This document shows positions 52,488 to 62,357 of a stretch of 64,000 nucleotides of DNA, piece after piece; the first letter of the stretch is position 1; every line of letters starts with the position of its first letter. The notes below the pieces were generated by a model. The model was given only the letters and a program-made list of their open reading frames with translations. It searched no databases and was not told the origin of the DNA. Origin of the DNA: Sediminibacterium sp. (GTDB lineage Bacteria > Bacteroidota > Bacteroidia > Chitinophagales > Chitinophagaceae); NCBI GenBank assembly GCA_030726065.1, contig JANREK010000010.1:48858-112857 (forward strand), in the 5' to 3' direction. A program made the translations under genes and the position numbers.

Positions 52488-53219
52488 ATGTCAAATTCAA
52501 CCCAAAATCGTCGCCAGTTTATTAAAACATCTGGTAAAGCGGGTATAGCTATTGCGGCTATGCCAATGTTTTCAACCATAGCAACCAATAATTTTGATAT
52601 AACGGCCTATCAGCAACACCCGTTGCCATATGCATATAATGCATTAGAACCATTTATTGATGCGATGACCATGGAAATTCATTACACAAAACATGCAGCA
52701 ACTTATGCGACCAATTTGAAAGATGCTTGTGTGGCTGAAAAAGTAGACACTACGCAATTGGCATTCACCGATTTGATAAAAAATATTTCACGCTATAGCC
52801 CTAAAATGCGCAATAATGCAGGTGGTCATTATAACCATGAACTATTCTGGCAATTAATGAAGCCGGCACCAGCAGCTGCGCCTTCCGGCACTTTAGCTGA
52901 CGCAATTACAAAAACCTTTGGCTCCTTTGACGCATTCAAAACTGCTTTTGGTGACGCAGCAAAAACAAGATTTGGAAGTGGCTGGGCTTGGTTGATTATT
53001 AAGAAAGAAGGCGGCTTAGCCATAAGTACTACGCCTAATCAAGATAATCCATTGATGGATATCGCTGAAGTAAAAGGTTTCCCAATACTAGGATTGGATG
53101 TTTGGGAACATGCTTATTATTTAAAATATCAAAACAAACGTCCTGACTATATCAATAATTGGTGGAATTTGGTGAATTGGGAATTTGTACAAAAAAGATA
53201 CGACGAGGCAAATCATTAA
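52488..53219 (+). CDS. sodA: Fe/Mn superoxide dismutase with Tat-like signal peptide
   Basis: Converts superoxide to oxygen and peroxide. The 243-aa protein begins with a twin-arginine signal (RRQFIK at 8-13, then a hydrophobic stretch to about residue 33), so it should be exported folded with its metal. The mature domain has the metal ligand pattern: a first histidine in [16 protein letters not shown], then [15 protein letters not shown] near the end. Fe or Mn use cannot be told from sequence. It lies 4 bp after the LptF/G permease gene. Cytosolic SODs normally lack such a signal. Confidence 0.93.
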   Translation: MSNSTQNRRQFIKTSGKAGIAIAAMPMFSTIATNNFDITAYQQHPLPYAYNALEPFIDAMTMEIHYTKHAATYATNLKDACVAEKVDTTQLAFTDLIKNISRYSPKMRNNAGGHYNHELFWQLMKPAPAAAPSGTLADAITKTFGSFDAFKTAFGDAAKTRFGSGWAWLIIKKEGGLAISTTPNQDNPLMDIAEVKGFPILGLDVWEHAYYLKYQNKRPDYINNWWNLVNWEFVQKRYDEANH

Positions 53220-53277
53220 TTCGTTTGTAAGCGCAACCCTACATTTGTTTAATTACATTTTTATCAATTTCCCTTAA

Positions 53278-54264
53278 GTGCAAAAGTCAAAACAAAATTT
53301 AAAGATTCAATTTTTTGTTACAAGTTTAAGTATCGTATTGTTTGTACTTAAATTTGTTGCTTACTATATGACCCATTACTTATCCGTGTTGTCGGATGCT
53401 TTGGAAAGTATTGTAAATGTAATGGCAGGGTTGATTGGATTATACAGCTTATATGTAGCTTCAAAACCCAAAGACAAAGACCATCCCTATGGTCATGGTA
53501 AAGCAGAGTTTATATCGGCCGCTTTTGAAGGCAGTTTAATTATAATTGCAGGTGGGATTATTTTGTATGAGTCCATTATTACTTTTTTTGAACCAAGTAC
53601 ATTACACAACCTAGACAATGGGATTTGGGTATTACTATCCACTGCGGTTTTAAACATGGCTGCTGGATTAATTGCAAAAGCAATAGGTAAAAAAAATAAT
53701 TCATTGGCACTCACTTCTAGCGGACAACACTTATTGATAGATAGTTACACGACTTATGCAGTGGTTATTGGCATTGGGCTTGTATTATATACAGGGTATA
53801 ATGGTATTGATACTAGCATAGCTGTTGGTATGGGTATATGGATTATCTATAATGGCTATAAAATTATTAGAGAATCACTTGCGGGTATTATGGATGAAGC
53901 AGATATGGCTTTATTGGATGCAGTTATACAAGAATTAAATTTATCTCGACATACTCACTGGATTGATTTACATAATTTAAGGGTAATTAAATATGGCGCA
54001 TTAATGCACGTTGATTGTCACTTAACAGTGCCTTGGTATTTTAATGTGAATGAAGCACATGCTGCGGTTGATGAGTTTACTAAATTGATAAAAAATAAAT
54101 TTGGAGATAGTGTTGAATTTTTTGTGCATACCGATGGTTGTATGCCTTTTAGTTGTGAAATTTGCACGATTGAAAATTGCGAAAAACGAAATACCCCTTT
54201 CAAACAGAAACTAGCATGGAATAGAGAGAATATATTATCAGACTTGAAACATCAATTAGTATAA
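53278..54264 (+). CDS. Cation diffusion facilitator (CDF) with C-terminal Cys cluster
   Basis: Divalent metal efflux antiporter of the inner membrane. The 328-aa protein has six helices, with CDF signature SDALESIVNVMAGLIGLYSL and HPYGHGKAEFIS, then a cytosolic domain. The C-terminus is unusual: after the usual domain there are four cysteines (C288, C293, C296, C301) with H284, in a CMPFSCEIC pattern, a probable metal site. The start is GTG at 53278. It follows the SOD gene by 58 bp. The metal cannot be predicted with confidence. Confidence 0.92.
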   Translation: MQKSKQNLKIQFFVTSLSIVLFVLKFVAYYMTHYLSVLSDALESIVNVMAGLIGLYSLYVASKPKDKDHPYGHGKAEFISAAFEGSLIIIAGGIILYESIITFFEPSTLHNLDNGIWVLLSTAVLNMAAGLIAKAIGKKNNSLALTSSGQHLLIDSYTTYAVVIGIGLVLYTGYNGIDTSIAVGMGIWIIYNGYKIIRESLAGIMDEADMALLDAVIQELNLSRHTHWIDLHNLRVIKYGALMHVDCHLTVPWYFNVNEAHAAVDEFTKLIKNKFGDSVEFFVHTDGCMPFSCEICTIENCEKRNTPFKQKLAWNRENILSDLKHQLV

Positions 54265-54276
54265 TTCTTGGGGAAA

Positions 54277-54305
54277 ATTTGATCAATGACAAACATTGAT
54301 CAAAT
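54277..54305. promoter_or_regulatory. 12-bp perfect inverted repeat
   Basis: ATTTGATCAATG (54277-54288) and CATTGATCAAAT (54294-54305) with a 5-nt spacer, between the CDF gene and the M20 peptidase. It may be an operator or an AT-rich hairpin at the end of the CDF mRNA; the T-run is weak. Confidence 0.55.
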
Positions 54306-54366
54306 AAACATTTGTAAAAAAATATGAATTGAAATAAATAAAATACTTAATTAAAATTAATTCAAA

Positions 54367-55737
54367 ATGAATCCCTGGAAACAATACCAAGACCAAAACA
54401 AAGAAAGATTCTTAGCAGAACTTTTAGCCTTATTACGCATACCCAGCATCAGTGCGAAGTCGGAAAACAATGGAGATATGCTCACTTGCGCAAAAGCGGT
54501 GGAAGAAGCGTTAAAACAAGCAGGTGCGCCAGTGACTAAAATTTATGAAACTGCAGGACATCCCATTGTTTATGGTGAAATTATAACCGACCCTAGCTTC
54601 CCTACTGTGCTTGTTTACGGTCATTATGATGTACAACCTGCTGATCCATTGGAATTATGGCATAGCAGTCCATTTGATCCAACAATTAAAGATGGTAAAA
54701 TATATGCACGTGGCGCATGCGATGATAAAGGGCAATTTTACATGCATGTAAAGGCATTAGAAATAATGACGCAAACAAAATCACTTTGTACGAATATAAA
54801 ATTCATCATCGAAGGAGAAGAGGAAATTGGAAGTCCAAATTTAGCGCAGTTTGTAAAAGCACATACGGAATTGTTAAAGGCAGATGTTATATTAATCAGT
54901 GATACTGCAATGATAAGTATGGATACACCCTCTATCGATATTGGGGTACGTGGATTAAGCTATATTGAAATTGAAGTTACAGGACCTAATCGTGATTTGC
55001 ATAGTGGTGTATATGGGGGTGCAGTTGCCAACCCTATCACCATTTTATCAAAAATGATTACATCCTGTCATGATGAAAATAACCATATCACTATTCCAGG
55101 TTTTTATGATGATGTATTATCTTCCACCGACGCGGAAAGAAAAAAAATGGCCGAAGCGCCTTTTGATGAAACTGAATTCAAAACAGATTTAGGCATTCAA
55201 CATCTTTGGGGTGAAAAAGGATACAGCACTAATGAAAGAACAGGTATTAGGCCCACACTTGAAGTAAATGGAATATGGGGTGGCTATACCGGAGAAGGTG
55301 CAAAAACAGTTTTACCATCAAAAGCATTTGCAAAAATCTCATGCAGATTAGTACCTAACCAATCTTCTGAAAAAATAACCAGTATGATATTAGCGCATTT
55401 TAAAAAAATAGCCCCTGCATTTGTTACCGTGAATGCATTTGAACATCATGGTGGAGAACCCTATATTACACCCATTGATTCCCACGAATATCAAAGTGCA
55501 GCCAAAGCCATTGCTGCAACTTTTGGAAAGGATCCAATTCCAGTGCGTGGTGGTGGTAGTATTCCTATTTGTGCATTATTTGAAAAGGAATTAAATGTAA
55601 AAATTGTATTTATGGGTTTTGGTTTAGATAGTGATAACTTGCATAGCCCAAATGAAAAATATGATATTGTCAATTTTTACAAAGGCATTGAAACCATTCC
55701 TTACTTTCATCAGTTTTTTGCAGAAAATAAATCCTAA
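54367..55737 (+). CDS. M20-family metallopeptidase (dipeptidase type)
   Basis: 456-aa zinc exopeptidase of the ArgE/DapE/carnosinase group. The metal motif is VYGHYDVQPADP (near residue 80), followed by DDKGQ and the catalytic EGEEEIGS; later come DLHSGVYGG and FGLDSDNLHSPNEKYD. This pattern is of the dipeptidase-like M20 members with a lid domain. Substrates cannot be read from sequence. It is 3 bp from the Hsp15-like gene that follows. Confidence 0.93.
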   Translation: MNPWKQYQDQNKERFLAELLALLRIPSISAKSENNGDMLTCAKAVEEALKQAGAPVTKIYETAGHPIVYGEIITDPSFPTVLVYGHYDVQPADPLELWHSSPFDPTIKDGKIYARGACDDKGQFYMHVKALEIMTQTKSLCTNIKFIIEGEEEIGSPNLAQFVKAHTELLKADVILISDTAMISMDTPSIDIGVRGLSYIEIEVTGPNRDLHSGVYGGAVANPITILSKMITSCHDENNHITIPGFYDDVLSSTDAERKKMAEAPFDETEFKTDLGIQHLWGEKGYSTNERTGIRPTLEVNGIWGGYTGEGAKTVLPSKAFAKISCRLVPNQSSEKITSMILAHFKKIAPAFVTVNAFEHHGGEPYITPIDSHEYQSAAKAIAATFGKDPIPVRGGGSIPICALFEKELNVKIVFMGFGLDSDNLHSPNEKYDIVNFYKGIETIPYFHQFFAENKS

Positions 55738-55740
55738 CAC

Positions 55741-56148
55741 ATGCGGGGGCAAGAAACTATAAAAAAAGCAGAGAAACAAAAAGTTAGATTAGACAAATAC
55801 TTGTGGTGTATCCGTATTTTTAAAACCAGAAGTCAGGCAACAGAAGCCATTGATAAAGGTCGCGTAAAAATTAAAGGAGAAGCCGTAAAAGCGTCACGCG
55901 CTGTAGTGGTGGGCGATGAATATGAAGCCAGAACGGAGCATAAAAACTGGGTCATTAAAGTAACTGAGTTACTGGAAACAAGAATGGCCTATATAGAAGC
56001 CATAAAATATTACGCCGACATTACGCCCATTGAGGAATTGGAACGTGTTCATCAAGTGGCATCTAGCTTTCATACTGGAAAGCGATTAAGTAAAATAGGC
56101 CGCCCTACAAAAAAAGACCGACGCGATTTAGGCGATCTTTTAGGCTAA
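55741..56148 (+). CDS. hslR: S4-domain RNA-binding protein, Hsp15-like
   Basis: 135-aa protein with one S4 domain at about residues 15-75 (RLDKYLWCIRIFKTRSQATEAIDKGRVKIKGEAVKASRAV) and a basic C-terminus (GRPTKKDRRDLGDLLG) like that of Hsp15. Hsp15 binds dissociated 50S subunits carrying nascent chains and helps recycle them. It lies 3 bp after the M20 peptidase and 60 bp before trmD. Confidence 0.88.
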   Translation: MRGQETIKKAEKQKVRLDKYLWCIRIFKTRSQATEAIDKGRVKIKGEAVKASRAVVVGDEYEARTEHKNWVIKVTELLETRMAYIEAIKYYADITPIEELERVHQVASSFHTGKRLSKIGRPTKKDRRDLGDLLG

Positions 56149-56196
56149 ACACACACAGAATGAATAGAAAAAAATAGGTGTCTATTTTGTTTCTTT

Positions 56197-56204
56197 TATC
56201 TTTA
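56197..56204 (+). promoter_or_regulatory. Promoter of trmD (TATCTTTA, 4 nt from ATG)
   Basis: TATCTTTA followed by CACT and the ATG at 56209. No clear -33 element. The arrangement is the same as for rlmN, terC and gldF-gldG and predicts a leaderless mRNA. Confidence 0.55.
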
Positions 56205-56208
56205 CACT

Positions 56209-56886
56209 ATGACCATTGAAATTTTAACCGTTTTACCAGAATTATTAACAAGCCCTTTTGAGCATAGCATGATGAAGCGTGCGCAGGAGAAAGGACTGCT
56301 TACCATTAAATTACATACACTCAGAAAGTGGGCAATCAATAAACATGGACAGGTGGATGATTACCAATATGGCGGAGGCGCTGGCATGGTGATGATGTGC
56401 GAACCCTTAGCAAACGCAATTGACGAATTACAAGCAGAAAGCAAATTTGACGAAATCATTTTTATGACCCCCGATGGTAAAACATTGGAGCAAAGAGATG
56501 CCAATACACTTTCACTTAAAAATAGAATATTAATTATCTGTGGTCACTATAAAGGCATTGACCAACGCATTCGAAATTTGTATGTGACGCGCGAAATTTC
56601 CATTGGAGATTATGTGTTAAGTGGTGGTGAATTAGCCGCCGCCGTGTTGGTGGATGCGATAGGTCGTATAATACCTGGGGTATTAAATGATGAAACTTCC
56701 GCATTGACCGACTCCTTTCAAGATAACTTACTGGCACCGCCTGTATTTTCAAGACCAGTTGAATTTAGAGGATTACAAGTGCCTCCTATTTTATTGTCGG
56801 GTGATCCTAAAAAAATTGAAGCTTGGAGACAAGCACAAGCACTTGAACGAACCCAAAAACGCCGTCCTGACATTCTAGACCAATAA
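56209..56886 (+). CDS. trmD: tRNA (guanine-N1)-methyltransferase TrmD
   Basis: Methylates G37 next to the anticodon, preventing +1 frameshifts. The 225-aa SPOUT enzyme has GGGAGMVM, ICGHYKGIDQRI and the knot segment SIGDYVLSGGELAAAVLVDA. It is a monomer-length single gene here; the rpsP-rimM-trmD operon of many bacteria is split, as rpsP and rimM lie about 8 kb away on the other strand. Its promoter suggests translation without a leader. Confidence 0.97.
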   Translation: MTIEILTVLPELLTSPFEHSMMKRAQEKGLLTIKLHTLRKWAINKHGQVDDYQYGGGAGMVMMCEPLANAIDELQAESKFDEIIFMTPDGKTLEQRDANTLSLKNRILIICGHYKGIDQRIRNLYVTREISIGDYVLSGGELAAAVLVDAIGRIIPGVLNDETSALTDSFQDNLLAPPVFSRPVEFRGLQVPPILLSGDPKKIEAWRQAQALERTQKRRPDILDQ

Positions 56887-56979
56887 TAGACCGCTCATAC
56901 TTTTATTTTCATATAAGCGCGCATCTAATAAGGATAATTAATATACATATCTGATATTTGCTTTAAATTATTTAGACAA

Positions 56980-59205
56980 ATGCGCTTGATCAGAAACCTT
57001 GTTTTTTATTGTCTTTCCATTGCTTTTGAAACAAAATGTCAAGCACAAAAAATCACTGAATTTCAAAAAGACTATCAACTTGATTTAATTAAAGCAAATG
57101 ATATCATAAAAATTGATGGTATTTTAGATGAAGCGATTTGGGCTAGTGCAAATTTTACCCATGCTGATAATAAAAAATTTCCCAATAATATAGGCGAAGC
57201 AAAAAGAAAAACAGAAGTACGATTCACCTTTGATGATAAAAATATTTACTTTGCCTTTAAGGTATAAGACAGCGGTACTGCAATTATCAAAAGTTTAAAA
57301 AGAGATGTGGGACACGATGGTAATGACGGCATTAGTATTGTGCTTGACCCATTGAATCAAAAAACAAATGGCTTCTTTTTTGTTTTAAGTGCTTTAAATG
57401 TGCAATCCGAAGATCAGTTAAGTAGTTCCACAGAACGCATGAGCGATTGGAGTTGGGATACTAAATGGTTTTCGGCAACCAAGGACTATGGTAATTTTTG
57501 GGTGGCAGAAATAATGATTCCTTTAAAATCATTAAGGTATGATCCGAATCAAAAATATTGGGGTATCAATTTTATTCGTATTGATGCAAAAAATGTGCAG
57601 TACAATACCTCGGCCAAAGTCCCCCCTACATTTAGGTCCTATGATTTAGGTTATACAGGCGTGATATATTGGCCTACTCCACCCCCCATCAATTCAAATA
57701 ATTTAATTATCCAACCCTATATCACTGGAACTGCTAATGAAGATAAGCTAAATAATAAAAGCTTAAATGCCAATGGCAACGCAGGTTTTGATGCAAAAGT
57801 AGCATTAAATACTTCACTAAACTTAGACGTCACGGTCAATCCCGACTTTTCACAAGTGGAAGTGGATCAGCAAGTAACTAACTTAACCCGCTTTAATATT
57901 TTTCTTCCTGAAAGAAGAAATTTTTTCATTGAAAACTCTGATCTCTTCGCCAATTTTGGCATTCCACCTGTACGCCCTTTTTATTCAAGGACGATTGGAT
58001 TAGATAAGCAAGGAAATCGAATTCCTATTTTATTTGGCGCCAGATTGTCTGGCAATTTAGCACCTGGAATAAGAATTGGTGTCATGAATATGCAAACTGG
58101 AAGACAAGGAGATTATAGTCCTGAAAATTTTTCTGCCTTCACCTTACATAAAAGAATATTAAAAAGGTCTGAAATTAAAGGCTACTTTTTAAATCGTGAA
58201 AATTACATTTCAAAAGAAGAAGCAATAAAAAATCCATTGGACAGATATGGTCGTAATGCAGGTATTACATTTGAATATTCCAATGCTCCAGGAAGTTTTA
58301 GTTCATGGGCTACCTATCATCAATCCATGAAGCCAAATATCACGGACCTGAATTCCTATGTTGACGTAGGAATAGCTAAAAATAAAAAGCATTGGAACAC
58401 CGTGCTTGAAATTGGGAATTTAGGTAAAAACTATTATACCGATATGGGTTTTGTAGAACGCATTAATAATTACGATGCCCTAAGAGATACAGTTATAAGA
58501 ATGGGTTATAAAAATAGCTACGCGCAATTAACTTATTTAACACAACCGCCCAATGGGAAAATTGGAAAGTTTGAAGTGCAATTAGAAAACTATACTGTAC
58601 TGAATCCCGATAATACCTTAAATGAAAGTACAACCGAATTTGGCATACAGACCGACTTTAAGAACTCCTCCAATTTAAAAGCGAAATTAGAAAACAATGT
58701 AGTGGATTTAATATTTCCCACCTCATTCACAGGCGGCACCCCTTTACCTGCGCAAAGATACCAGTATAGCCAATTTTTAATCAGCTTCATGTCTGATACA
58801 CGTAAGGAATTAGGTTGGTTTGGTGATGCTAGAATTGGTCATTTTTATAACGGGACGATTAGAGGAATTAGTGCCGGTATTCAATGGCGTAATCAGCCAA
58901 ATTTGAATATTCGATTGAGGGCAGAACTAAACAATATTAATTTGCCTGGAAAATATGGCAGCACCAAATTATTATTAATTGCACCTCGTGTTGAATACAA
59001 TTTTAATACCCAATTATTTTGGACTACTTTTATACAGTACAATACCCAAAGCAATAACTTTAATATTAATAGTCGTTTGCAATATAGGTACCAACCAATG
59101 AGCGACTTTTTTTTAGTATACACCGACAATTATTTTACAGATCCATTATTTAAAAATAAAAGTAGGGCCCTTATATTTAAATTTAGTTATTGGTTTAATA
59201 TGTAA
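56980..59205 (+). pseudogene. DUF5916/CBM9-like outer-membrane protein, interrupted by in-frame TAA
   Basis: A single reading frame of 741 codons is cut by one TAA at 57265-57267. Upstream part: signal-like start (MRLIRNLVFYCLSIAFETKCQA) and a CBM9-like fold beginning KIDGILDEAIWASANF. The downstream part continues the same domain in the same frame (DSGTAIIKSLKRDVGHDGND) and then a DUF5916 region, which ends in the aromatic beta-strand pattern of an outer-membrane barrel (FKFSYWFNM). Homologues carry a residue, often tyrosine, where TAA stands, so a single TAT or TAC to TAA change explains it. The gene is otherwise intact. It is a recent pseudogene, a sequencing error, or a readthrough case. 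Confidence 0.8.
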
Positions 59206-59217
59206 ACTAATTATAAA

Positions 59218-60852
59218 ATGAATGCTACCTTTTCCGTTACTGGCCAATATGTTGACATTGTAGGTAAGCAAATTTATCCTGCAAGTATTCAGGTGGAAAA
59301 CGGTATCATTGTTTCTATCAATCCTTGCGAAAATGCCCCCTTACAATATATATTACCCGGCTTTATTGACAGCCACGTGCATATTGAAAGCAGTATGCTT
59401 ATCCCAAGCTCCTTTGCTAGGTTGGCTGTTTTGCATGGCACCATTGGCACCATCAGTGACCCGCATGAAATAGCCAATGTTTGCGGGGTGGATGGCGTAC
59501 ATTATATGATTGACAATGGAAAAAAAGTTCCATTTCATTTTTTCTTTGGTGCACCAAGCTGTGTGCCTGCCACCACTTTTGAAACAGCAGGTGCGATGAT
59601 TGATAGCAATCAAATAACCGAATTATTAGCATCCAATGATATTTATTATTTGAGTGAGATGATGAACTTTCCGGGTGTTTTGTACAATGATCCAGAAGTA
59701 ATTAAAAAAATTAGTGCAGCGCATAAAGCAGGAAAGCCAGTAGATGGACATGCACCAGGATTAAGAGGGGAGGACGCAAAAAAATATATTGCAGCAGGTA
59801 TCAGCACCGATCACGAATGCTTTACGATAGATGAGGCCCTAGACAAATTAGGGTTAGGCATGAAAATTTTAATTAGAGAAGGAAGTGCCGCTAAAAATTT
59901 TGAAGTACTATACCCACTAATTGATACGCATACAAATAATATAATGCTATGTAGCGATGATAAGCATCCTGATAGTTTACTCGAAGGACATATCAATCAA
60001 TTATGTGCAAGAGCAGTTGCAAAAGGTATAGATAAATTCAATGTACTGCAAGCAGCATGTATCAATCCAGTTGAGCATTATAAATTACCCACTGGTAAAA
60101 TGAAAGTGGGCGATCCTGCTAATTTCATTGTTGTTCATGATCTGATTTCATTTGAAGTAATATCAACCTATATTAACGGATTATTGGTGGCTGATCAAGG
60201 AAACTCCTATATCGCACCCATACAAGAAACAGCCATCAACCAATTTGATGCCGCATTCATTTCAGCTACACAATTGAAAATTTATGCCAAGGATTACCCC
60301 AATCAGAATGGACGCATCCCTGTGATTGAAGCCATAGATGGACAACTTATTACTAACTGTATTTGGATGTCTCCCACTGAAAAAGAGCATTGTTTAGTAA
60401 CAAATACCGAAAGCGATGTTTTAAAAATGGTTGTGTACAATCGTTATAAAACAGCAGCCCCAAGTATTGCATTCATAAAAAATTTCGGATTTACGCATGG
60501 CGCCATTGCATCTACTGTGGCGCATGATAGTCATAATATTATTGCTGTTGGTGTTGACGATGAAAGTATTACCACCGCTATTAATAGTGTCATACAAGAA
60601 AAAGGTGGAGTGAGTTGTGTAAATAAAACGGAAATAAAAATACTCCCCCTCCCGGTTGCTGGCCTTATGAGCAACGCTGATCCTTATGAAGTAGCAGAAA
60701 AATACACTATCATTGATGCCATGTCAAAAGACTTAGGCAGTGCATTAGGTTCTCCATTTATGACCCTAAGCTTCATGGCTTTGCTAGTTATTCCACATCT
60801 TAAATTAAGCGATCAAGGCTTATTTAATGGGGATCAATTTAAATTATTTTAA
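59218..60852 (+). CDS. ade: Adenine deaminase
   Basis: Converts adenine to hypoxanthine and ammonia. The 544-aa amidohydrolase has the metal pair [14 protein letters not shown], the [17 protein letters not shown] segment and DGHAPGLRG, and a C-terminal domain ([22 protein letters not shown]) typical of bacterial Ade. It is 12 bp after the DUF5916 gene and 42 bp upstream of upp, so a small purine and pyrimidine salvage pair is formed. Confidence 0.95.
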   Translation: MNATFSVTGQYVDIVGKQIYPASIQVENGIIVSINPCENAPLQYILPGFIDSHVHIESSMLIPSSFARLAVLHGTIGTISDPHEIANVCGVDGVHYMIDNGKKVPFHFFFGAPSCVPATTFETAGAMIDSNQITELLASNDIYYLSEMMNFPGVLYNDPEVIKKISAAHKAGKPVDGHAPGLRGEDAKKYIAAGISTDHECFTIDEALDKLGLGMKILIREGSAAKNFEVLYPLIDTHTNNIMLCSDDKHPDSLLEGHINQLCARAVAKGIDKFNVLQAACINPVEHYKLPTGKMKVGDPANFIVVHDLISFEVISTYINGLLVADQGNSYIAPIQETAINQFDAAFISATQLKIYAKDYPNQNGRIPVIEAIDGQLITNCIWMSPTEKEHCLVTNTESDVLKMVVYNRYKTAAPSIAFIKNFGFTHGAIASTVAHDSHNIIAVGVDDESITTAINSVIQEKGGVSCVNKTEIKILPLPVAGLMSNADPYEVAEKYTIIDAMSKDLGSALGSPFMTLSFMALLVIPHLKLSDQGLFNGDQFKLF

Positions 60853-60870
60853 AATTGTCCTTAAGAAACC

Positions 60871-60878
60871 TAGATTTG
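60871..60878 (+). promoter_or_regulatory. Possible -7 box of upp (TAGATTTG)
   Basis: Perfect TAnnTTTG on the plus strand, 16 nt before the upp ATG, in the 42-bp gap after ade. Confidence 0.45.
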
Positions 60879-60894
60879 AAAAAAATAACTAGCC

Positions 60895-61548
60895 ATGGTG
60901 CACCATTTAAGTGAAAAACATAGTTTATTAAGTAATTGGATTGCGGAGTTAAGAGATGTGCAAATACAAAAAGATCGCATGCGCTTTAGACGTAATATTG
61001 AACGCATTGGTGAAGTAATTGCCTATGAAATGAGCAAACACATGGCGCACAAAGTGGTAAACACAACAACACCATTAGGCACCCACGCTTCCAAAGTTTT
61101 AATGGAACAACCTGTGATAGCGACTGTTTTAAGAGCAGGATTACCCATGCATCAAGGCATGTTAAACTATTTTGATAAAGCAGACAATGCGTTTATTTCG
61201 GCGTATCGAAAACATCATCCAGATGGTAGTTTTGAAATAAGTGTTGAATACTTGAGTTGTCCTGATTTAAATAATCGAATTTTAATTATAGCCGACCCCA
61301 TGTTAGCCACAGGTGCCTCCTTGGTTGAAACCATACAAGCAATTACAAAAACACAAAAGCCAAAGGAAATTCATATTGCTGTAGCTATTGCAAGTAAAAA
61401 AGGAATTGAGACTGTACAAGCTGCATTGGGTATGGATACCCCAATTTGGTGTGGTGATATTGACGATGTTTTAAATGATAAAAGCTATATCGTACCAGGC
61501 TTAGGTGACGCAGGTGACCTAGCTTACGGAACCAAAATGCAATCATAG
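60895..61548 (+). CDS. upp: Uracil phosphoribosyltransferase
   Basis: Salvages uracil to UMP with PRPP. The 217-aa protein has RAGLPMHQGML (substrate loop), the PRPP motif IADPMLATGASL and the C-terminal uracil-binding YIVPGLGDAGDLAYG. It follows ade, completing a base-salvage pair. GTG three bases later is an alternative start. Confidence 0.96.
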   Translation: MVHHLSEKHSLLSNWIAELRDVQIQKDRMRFRRNIERIGEVIAYEMSKHMAHKVVNTTTPLGTHASKVLMEQPVIATVLRAGLPMHQGMLNYFDKADNAFISAYRKHHPDGSFEISVEYLSCPDLNNRILIIADPMLATGASLVETIQAITKTQKPKEIHIAVAIASKKGIETVQAALGMDTPIWCGDIDDVLNDKSYIVPGLGDAGDLAYGTKMQS

Positions 61549-61571
61549 CATCATTCTAAAGTACTAGTTCG

Positions 61572-61579
61572 TATCTTTA
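61572..61579 (+). promoter_or_regulatory. Possible -7 box of the EI24 gene (TATCTTTA)
   Basis: TATCTTTA on the plus strand, 16 nt before the TTG start of the EI24 gene. Confidence 0.4.
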
Positions 61580-61595
61580 GTGCAAATTCAGCTAC

Positions 61596-62357
61596 TTGCT
61601 CAAAGAACTCATTTTATCGGTTCGTGCCTATTTTTTAGCACATCAATTCATACTACAACATAAATTGTGGAAATGGATGATATTGCCGGGCATACTATAC
61701 ACTGTCATCTTTATCATTGGTATGACCTATTTTGGAGATACCTCAAGTATTTTTATTGAGTGGATTATTTTAAGAACTGGATTAAAAAATTGGTTAGATA
61801 GTATCAGTAGTGATTGGTTAGGATTTTTTATAACCATGGGAAGTTTCTGGCTGTGGTTTACATTATTACTTTTTTACTTTGCCTTATTTAAATACCTTTT
61901 TTTAATGCTTTTTTCCCCTATGTTGTCCTATTTGCATTTAAGAATAGACGCGGCACAAAAAGAAATTCCTTTTGTTTTAGATAAAACCGTTTATAAAAAA
62001 TTAATTACGCGCGCAGTGCTACTTAATCTTACCAACTTATTATGGCAAACAGTTTATTTAATTCCCATTGTAATTGTATGTTCCGTTCCTTTAATTGGTT
62101 GGTTTACCCCCATCTTTACCATTTTGATGGAATGTTATTTTTTAGGTTATAGCATGCTTGATTATGGCTTAGCCACGGAGAAAAAAAATAAAATTGCTTC
62201 CGCCGACTATATATCTAATCACAAAGGGCTTCCTATAGGAAATGGTATTTTATTTTACATGCTTCACTTAGTTCCTATTATTGGTTGGATGGTTGCGCCC
62301 TTTTATGCTTTAATAGCAGCACACCTTAACACACAACAAGTTAAAGACAATCAATAA
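61596..62357 (+). CDS. EI24-domain membrane protein (CysZ-like)
   Basis: 253-aa protein of the EI24 family, which includes the sulfate channel CysZ. It has about four long hydrophobic segments (near 28-47, 78-106, 138-175, 218-242). No cysteine-synthesis or sulfate genes are adjacent, so sulfate transport is not supported. The start is TTG at 61596: a TAG lies six codons upstream and no ATG precedes the first helix. Its stop overlaps the next start by one base (TAATG). Confidence 0.8.
   Translation: MLKELILSVRAYFLAHQFILQHKLWKWMILPGILYTVIFIIGMTYFGDTSSIFIEWIILRTGLKNWLDSISSDWLGFFITMGSFWLWFTLLLFYFALFKYLFLMLFSPMLSYLHLRIDAAQKEIPFVLDKTVYKKLITRAVLLNLTNLLWQTVYLIPIVIVCSVPLIGWFTPIFTILMECYFLGYSMLDYGLATEKKNKIASADYISNHKGLPIGNGILFYMLHLVPIIGWMVAPFYALIAAHLNTQQVKDNQ

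Noticed and set aside
54277..54305. Rho-independent terminator after the CDF gene
   Set aside because: The stem is AT-rich and no T-run follows on the plus strand, so it was listed as an inverted repeat only.
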